Shown: piece after piece, positions 59,395 through 64,000 of the stretch
Numbering within the stretch: position 1 is the stretch's first letter
Layout of the letters: every line of letters begins with the position of its first letter
Source: Pseudomonas songnenensis
GTDB taxonomy: Bacteria > Pseudomonadota > Gammaproteobacteria > Pseudomonadales > Pseudomonadaceae
Direction: 5' to 3'
Assembly: GCF_003696315.1 (NCBI RefSeq)
Contig: NZ_RFFN01000005.1
Span: forward strand, 1 to 64,000
Length of the DNA stretch: 64,000 nucleotides
Program-made: the position numbers and the translations under genes
The notes under the pieces: generated by a model
Told to the model about the DNA's origin: nothing
Database searches by the model: none
What the model saw: only the letters and a program-made list of their open reading frames with translations

Positions 59395-62277
59395 ATGCTT
59401 GAGTTGAATGCGCAGCACATCCACATGCATCAGGTTGCGGCGGACAAACCGGCCGCGCTGGCCCTGCTCGGCGAGGTGCTGGTCGCCGACGGGCTGGTGG
59501 CACCCGGCTACCTGGACGGCTTGCGCGCACGCGAAGCCCAGGGCTCGACCTTTCTCGGCCAGGGCATCGCGATCCCCCACGGCACGCCGGAAACCCGTGA
59601 TCAGGTGTTCACCACGGGCGTGCGGCTGCTGCATTTTCCGGAGGGCGTCGACTGGGGCAACGGCCAGCAGGTCCACCTCGCCATCGGCATCGCCGCGCGT
59701 TCCGACGAGCATCTGCGTCTGCTGCAACTGCTGACCCGCGCGCTCGGCGAGGGCGACCTCAGTGAGGCGCTGCAGAAGGTCGACAGCCCCGAGGCGATCA
59801 TCGCGCTGCTGCAGGGGGCACCGCAGGAGCTGGCGCTCGATGGCGAGCTGGTCGGGCTGGGCGTTGCCGCCGAGGACTTCGATGAGCTGGCCTGGCAGGG
59901 CGTCAAGCTGCTCAAGCGCGCCGAGTGCGTGGTCTCCGGCTTCAATGCCGGGCTCGCGCTCGACCAGGCCTTGCCGCTGGGCGAGGGTCTCTGGTGGCTG
60001 AGCAGCGAGCAGTCGGTGCAGCGACCGGGGCTGGCGTTCGTCACACCCGCCGCGTCGCTGGATCATCACGGCCAGCCGCTCAACGGCCTGTTCGTGCTGG
60101 CCAGTCTCGGCGAAGCGCACCGGGCGATGCTCGAGCGCCTGTGCAACCTGCTGATCGAGGGGCGCGGCGCGGAGCTGAGTCAGGCGACCTCCAGTCGCGT
60201 GGTGCTCGAAGCGCTGGGCGGCGAAGTGCCGGCGGACTGGCCGAGCGCCCGGGTGCCGCTGGCCAATGCCCACGGCCTGCACGCACGGCCCGCCAAGGTG
60301 CTGACCGAGGTCGCACAGGCTTTCGCCGGCGAGATCCGCGTGCGCCTGGCCGGCAGTCAGAGCGCGGGGGTGTCGGCCAAGAGCCTGAGCAAGCTGCTGG
60401 CGATGGGCTCGCATCGCGGGCAGGTGCTGGAGTTCATCGCCGAGCCCTCGATCGCCGACGATGCCTTGCCGGCGCTGGTGCGCGCGGTGGAAGAAGGGCT
60501 CGGCGAGGAAATCGAGCCGCTGCCAGCCGGCGGGGAACCGGCGGAGCAGCCAGCTGCCACCGTGCAACTGAATCAAGCCGCCCAGGACGTGCCCGCCTTG
60601 CGGGCCGGCGAGCAGCTCATCGGCATCGCCGCCTCGCCCGGCATCGCCATCGGCCCGGTGCTGGTGCGCAAGCCGCAGGCGATCGACTATCCGCGGCGCG
60701 GCGAATCGCCCGCTGTCGAGCTGCAGCGGCTCGACGCGGCGCTGGACAAGGTGTTCGCCGAAATCGGCACGCTGATCGCGCAGAGCCAAGTCGCCAGCAT
60801 CCGCGACATCTTCACCACCCACCAGGCCATGCTCAGGGATCCCGCCCTGCGCGAAGAGGTGCAGGTGCGCCTGCACAAAGGCCTCAGCGCCGAAGCGGCG
60901 TGGATGGAGGAAATCGAAAGCGCGGCGCAGCAGCAGGAGGCGCTGCATGACCAGCTGCTCGCCGAGCGCGCGGCCGACCTGCGCGACGTGGGCCGCCGCG
61001 TGCTGGCCTGCCTGGCCGGTGTCGAAGCCGAGCAGGCCCCGGATGAGCCCTACATTCTGGTGATGGACGAGGTGGCGCCGTCGGACGTCGCCACCCTCAA
61101 TGCCCAGCGCGTCGCCGGCATTCTCACCGCCGGCGGCGGCGCCACCTCGCACAGCGCCATCATTGCCCGGGCGCTGGGTATTCCGGCCATCGTCGGCGCC
61201 GGGCCCGGTGTGCTCGGCCTGGCGCCCAACACCCTGCTGCTGCTCGACGGCGAGCGCGGTGAGCTGCTGGTGGCGCCGAGCGATACGCAGCTCGAACAGG
61301 CCCGGGGCGAGCGCGCCGCGCGGGAGGAACGCAAGCGCCTGGCCCATGAGCGACGTCTGGAGCCGGCGATCACCCGTGACGGCCATCCGGTGGAGATCGC
61401 TGCCAACATCGGCGCCGCCGGCGAGACGCCCGAGGCGGTGGCGCTCGGTGCCGAGGGCATCGGCCTGCTGCGCACCGAGCTGGTGTTCATGAACCACGCT
61501 CAGGCGCCGGATCAGGCGACCCAGGAAGCCGAATACCGCCGTGTGCTGGAAGCCCTCGAAGGCCGACCATTGGTGGTGCGCACGCTCGATGTCGGCGGCG
61601 ACAAGCCGCTGCCGTACTGGCCGATGCCGGCCGAGGAGAACCCCTTCCTCGGTGTGCGCGGCATTCGCCTGAGCCTGCAGCGCCCGGACATCCTCGAAAC
61701 CCAGCTGCGTGCCTTGCTCGCGTCCGCCGACGGCCGGCCGCTGCGGATCATGTTTCCCATGGTCGGCAATATCGACGAATGGCGCACCGCCAAGGCGCTG
61801 GTCGACCGCCTGCGCGTCGAGCTGCCGGTGGCCGACCTGCAGGTGGGCATCATGATCGAGATCCCGTCCGCCGCGCTGATCGCGCCGGTGCTGGCGCAGG
61901 AGGTCGATTTCTTCAGCATCGGCACCAACGATCTGACCCAGTACACGCTGGCCATCGACCGCGGCCACCCGACGCTGTCCGGCCAGGCCGATGGGTTGCA
62001 CCCGGCCGTGTTGCGCCTGATCGGTATGACGGTGGAAGCCGCCCATGCGCAGGGCAAATGGGTGGGCGTCTGCGGCGAGCTGGCCGCCGATGCGCTGGCG
62101 ATACCCATGCTGGTGGGGCTGGGCGTTGATGAGTTGAGCGTCTCGGCGCGCAGCATCGCGCTGGTCAAGGCGCGGGTGCGCGAGCTGGACTTCGCCGCCT
62201 GCCAGAGGCTGGCTCAGCAGGCCCTGATGTTGCCCGGCGCCCATGAAGTGCGCGCCTTCGTCGGAGAGCACTGCTGA
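59395..62277 (+). CDS. fruB: Fructose PTS EIIA-HPr-EI fusion FruB
   Basis: This 960-residue multiphosphoryl protein starts the phosphate relay for fructose uptake. An EIIA domain (His62 in AIPHGTPE), a linker domain, an HPr domain (His296 in HGLHARP) and a full enzyme I domain (His586 in GGGATSHSAI) follow in order. EI loads from phosphoenolpyruvate. ATG 59395 gives the EIIA start. The frame extends to 59269 over the operator, which is non-coding. It overlaps fruK by one base. Confidence 0.94.
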   Translation: MLELNAQHIHMHQVAADKPAALALLGEVLVADGLVAPGYLDGLRAREAQGSTFLGQGIAIPHGTPETRDQVFTTGVRLLHFPEGVDWGNGQQVHLAIGIAARSDEHLRLLQLLTRALGEGDLSEALQKVDSPEAIIALLQGAPQELALDGELVGLGVAAEDFDELAWQGVKLLKRAECVVSGFNAGLALDQALPLGEGLWWLSSEQSVQRPGLAFVTPAASLDHHGQPLNGLFVLASLGEAHRAMLERLCNLLIEGRGAELSQATSSRVVLEALGGEVPADWPSARVPLANAHGLHARPAKVLTEVAQAFAGEIRVRLAGSQSAGVSAKSLSKLLAMGSHRGQVLEFIAEPSIADDALPALVRAVEEGLGEEIEPLPAGGEPAEQPAATVQLNQAAQDVPALRAGEQLIGIAASPGIAIGPVLVRKPQAIDYPRRGESPAVELQRLDAALDKVFAEIGTLIAQSQVASIRDIFTTHQAMLRDPALREEVQVRLHKGLSAEAAWMEEIESAAQQQEALHDQLLAERAADLRDVGRRVLACLAGVEAEQAPDEPYILVMDEVAPSDVATLNAQRVAGILTAGGGATSHSAIIARALGIPAIVGAGPGVLGLAPNTLLLLDGERGELLVAPSDTQLEQARGERAAREERKRLAHERRLEPAITRDGHPVEIAANIGAAGETPEAVALGAEGIGLLRTELVFMNHAQAPDQATQEAEYRRVLEALEGRPLVVRTLDVGGDKPLPYWPMPAEENPFLGVRGIRLSLQRPDILETQLRALLASADGRPLRIMFPMVGNIDEWRTAKALVDRLRVELPVADLQVGIMIEIPSAALIAPVLAQEVDFFSIGTNDLTQYTLAIDRGHPTLSGQADGLHPAVLRLIGMTVEAAHAQGKWVGVCGELAADALAIPMLVGLGVDELSVSARSIALVKARVRELDFAACQRLAQQALMLPGAHEVRAFVGEHC

Positions 62278-63215
62278 TGGCGCGCGTACTGACCGTCACC
62301 CTCAACCCGGCACTGGACCTGACCGTCCAACTGCCATTCCTGCGCCTCGGCGAGGTCAATCGCAGCGAAAGTCTGCAGGTTCATGCCGCAGGCAAGGGCC
62401 TCAACGTCGCCCAGGTCCTGGCCGATCTCGGCCATCAGCTGACCGTCACCGGTTTTCTTGGGGAAACGAATCCGCAAGCCTTCGAACAGCTGTTCGCCGC
62501 GCGGGGTTTCACTGACGAGTTCGTCCGTGTCGCCGGTGAGACCCGCAGCAACCTCAAGCTGGCCGAGACGGACGGGCGGGTCACCGATATCAATGGCCCG
62601 GGGCTCGCTGTGAGCGAGGCGCAGTGCGATGAGCTGCTGGCTCGGCTCCAGCGGCTGGCGCCTGCTCATGACCTGGTGGTCGTAGCCGGCAGTTTGCCGC
62701 GTGGCATCGACAGTCAGTGGTTCGTCCAGCTGCTGAACTCGCTCAAAGCGCTGGGCGTGCGGGTGGCGCTGGATACCAGCGGCGCCGCGTTGCGTGACGG
62801 GCTGGCGACCCGGCCGTGGCTGATTAAGCCCAATGAGGAGGAGCTGGCCGAGGCCCGTGGCGTTGATCTCACCGGATCTTCGGCGCTGCTGGCCGAAGCG
62901 CGGCGACTGCAAGGCGAAGGCATCGAGCACGTGGTGGTTTCGCAAGGTGCTGACGGCGTCAGCTGGTTCTCGCCAGGGGCGGCACTGCATGCCAATCCGC
63001 CCAGGGTTCGGGTGGTCAGCACCGTGGGTGCAGGCGACTCGCTGCTCGCCGGGATGCTGCATGGCCTGCTCGTAGGCTGGCCGGCAGAACGCACCCTCGC
63101 GCATGCCACTGCCATCGCCGCGCAGGCGGTTGGGCAGGTCGGCTTTGGCATCACCGACACGGCTGAACTTGCGGAGCTTGAAGCTGCGGTGCGCCTGCAG
63201 TCGCTCAGCCAATAA
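62277..63215 (+). CDS. fruK: 1-phosphofructokinase
   Basis: This 312-residue PfkB-family kinase phosphorylates fructose-1-phosphate to the 1,6-bisphosphate. LTVTLNPALDLTV opens it, AAGKGLNVAQVLADLG is the substrate loop, and GAGDSLLAGMLHGL has the catalytic aspartate. Its ATG shares one base with the fruB stop (TGATG), so it is translationally coupled. It should lower the inducer of Cra. Confidence 0.95.
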   Translation: MARVLTVTLNPALDLTVQLPFLRLGEVNRSESLQVHAAGKGLNVAQVLADLGHQLTVTGFLGETNPQAFEQLFAARGFTDEFVRVAGETRSNLKLAETDGRVTDINGPGLAVSEAQCDELLARLQRLAPAHDLVVVAGSLPRGIDSQWFVQLLNSLKALGVRVALDTSGAALRDGLATRPWLIKPNEEELAEARGVDLTGSSALLAEARRLQGEGIEHVVVSQGADGVSWFSPGAALHANPPRVRVVSTVGAGDSLLAGMLHGLLVGWPAERTLAHATAIAAQAVGQVGFGITDTAELAELEAAVRLQSLSQ

Positions 63216-63235
63216 TTCGAACAAGAGGTGAAGGA

Positions 63236-64000
63236 ATGAATCTGCTCATCATCACGGCCTGCCCCAACGGAATGGTCACCAGCGTGCTGACCTCGCGCCT
63301 GCTCGAAGCGGCTGCCCATCGCCTGGGCTGGTCGACCGCCGTGGAAGTCCACGACCCCAAGGCCATCGGTTCGCCGCTTACCGCCGAACAGATCGCCGCG
63401 GCCGACCTGGTCGTGGTGGTCAAGACCGGGCCGCTGTCGCTTGCGCGCTTCGTCGGCAAGCGTGTCGTGCAGTCGACCCCGTCCGAGGCCCTGCTCGACC
63501 CGGAAGGCTTCCTGCGCAGCGCCGCCGATACCGCGACCGAACTGCAGCCGGTCGACGAAGCCGACGTCGCGCCTTCCGCCGGCAAACCCAAGCTGGTGGC
63601 CATTACCGCCTGCCCGACCGGCGTGGCGCACACCTTCATGGCCGCCGAGGCGCTGCAGCAGGCGGCCGCGCGCAAGGGCTACGACCTGCAGGTGGAGACG
63701 CGCGGCTCGGTGGGCGCGCGCAACGTGCTCGACCCCCAGGCCATCGAGGCGGCCGACGCAGTGCTGCTGGCGACCGATATCGAGGTGGACGTCGCCCGTT
63801 TCGCCGGCAAGCGCGTGTTCCGCTGCGGCACCGGTGTCGCGCTGAAGCAACCGGAGGCGACGCTGGATCGCGCGCTGGAAGAAGGCGCGGTGCTCGCTGG
63901 AGGCGCCGCTGCCAGCGCAAGTGGCGAACAGAAGGGCGAAAAGGCTGGTGTCTACAAGCACCTGCTCACCGGGGTGTCCTACATGCTGCCGATGGTGGTG
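63236..64000 (+). CDS. fruA: Fructose PTS EIIBC FruA, cut at window end
   Basis: This is a partial gene. The 255 residues visible contain two tandem IIB domains: IIB' with TACPNGMVTS (residues 7-16) and the catalytic IIB with CPTGVAHTFMAAEAL. An alanine-rich linker and the start of the membrane IIC domain (YKHLLTGVSYMLPMVV) follow. It phosphorylates and imports fructose as fructose-1-phosphate. ATG 63236 follows GAAGGA. The C-terminal part lies outside the window. Confidence 0.93.
   Translation, partial: MNLLIITACPNGMVTSVLTSRLLEAAAHRLGWSTAVEVHDPKAIGSPLTAEQIAAADLVVVVKTGPLSLARFVGKRVVQSTPSEALLDPEGFLRSAADTATELQPVDEADVAPSAGKPKLVAITACPTGVAHTFMAAEALQQAAARKGYDLQVETRGSVGARNVLDPQAIEAADAVLLATDIEVDVARFAGKRVFRCGTGVALKQPEATLDRALEEGAVLAGGAAASASGEQKGEKAGVYKHLLTGVSYMLPMVV

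Noticed and set aside
59311..62271. 986-residue open frame antisense to fruB
   Set aside because: Same cause: codon bias keeps the opposite frame open. The composition is Gln/His/Arg-rich with no recognisable family.

Overview
The window is high-GC chromosomal DNA from a Pseudomonas-like gammaproteobacterium, most likely the Pseudomonas stutzeri (Stutzerimonas) group. The grounds are the codon bias (strong G/C at third positions, which produces very long antisense shadow ORFs), a SiaABCD signalling operon, a type IV minor pilin cluster of the fimT-fimU-pilVWXY1-pilE kind, a complete fru PTS locus with Cra, and a gene order that closely follows, from memory, the P. aeruginosa PAO1 block around PA4548-PA4616. 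Species assignment is inference. No tRNA, rRNA, IS element, prophage or CRISPR array was seen, and no stretch longer than 300 bases lacks a gene.

Layout. 1-6.7 kb: membrane acyltransferase, two translationally coupled serine hydrolases of the class A beta-lactamase fold, a rlmG-merR-CMD unit, and an E. coli-type ferredoxin-NADP reductase. 6.7-12.2 kb: NADP-glutamate dehydrogenase, then siaA-siaB-siaC-siaD, a phosphatase/kinase switch controlling a diguanylate cyclase. 12.2-20.5 kb: ettA, glyA, a small methyltransferase, a PilZ protein, radA, mscL and a di-haem cytochrome c peroxidase with a perfect ANR/FNR box. 20.7-27.5 kb: Lon-like protease, small conserved proteins, an FeS photolyase coupled to a 45-residue DUF2256 gene, fklB, and a small gene under a Fur box. 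27.6-40.6 kb: a conserved housekeeping block (ispB, rplU-rpmA-obg-proB, creA, rpsT, murJ, ribF-ileS-lspA-fkpB-ispH).

40.6-48.1 kb: the minor pilin operon on the minus strand. Its genes overlap by 4 bases and pilY2 is absent. pilY1 is split by a one-base frameshift in a run of seven T (coding strand). The 5' half of pilY1 is visibly AT-richer than the surroundings. 48.2-58.2 kb: thiO, yciH, speA, a DUF2214-MATE pair, small membrane proteins, an SdiA-regulated-family protein, two DUF4136 lipoproteins, cmoM and a MazG-like gene. 58.2-64 kb: cra divergent from fruB-fruK-fruA, with a Cra-like operator and a second unexplained 20-bp palindrome between them. fruA runs off the window.

Most of the window is well-known biology. 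The observations most worth a second look are the pilY1 homopolymer frameshift, the second palindrome in the fru control region, the coupled DUF2256 gene, and the several promoter-proximal operators (ANR, Fur, AlgR, Cra).
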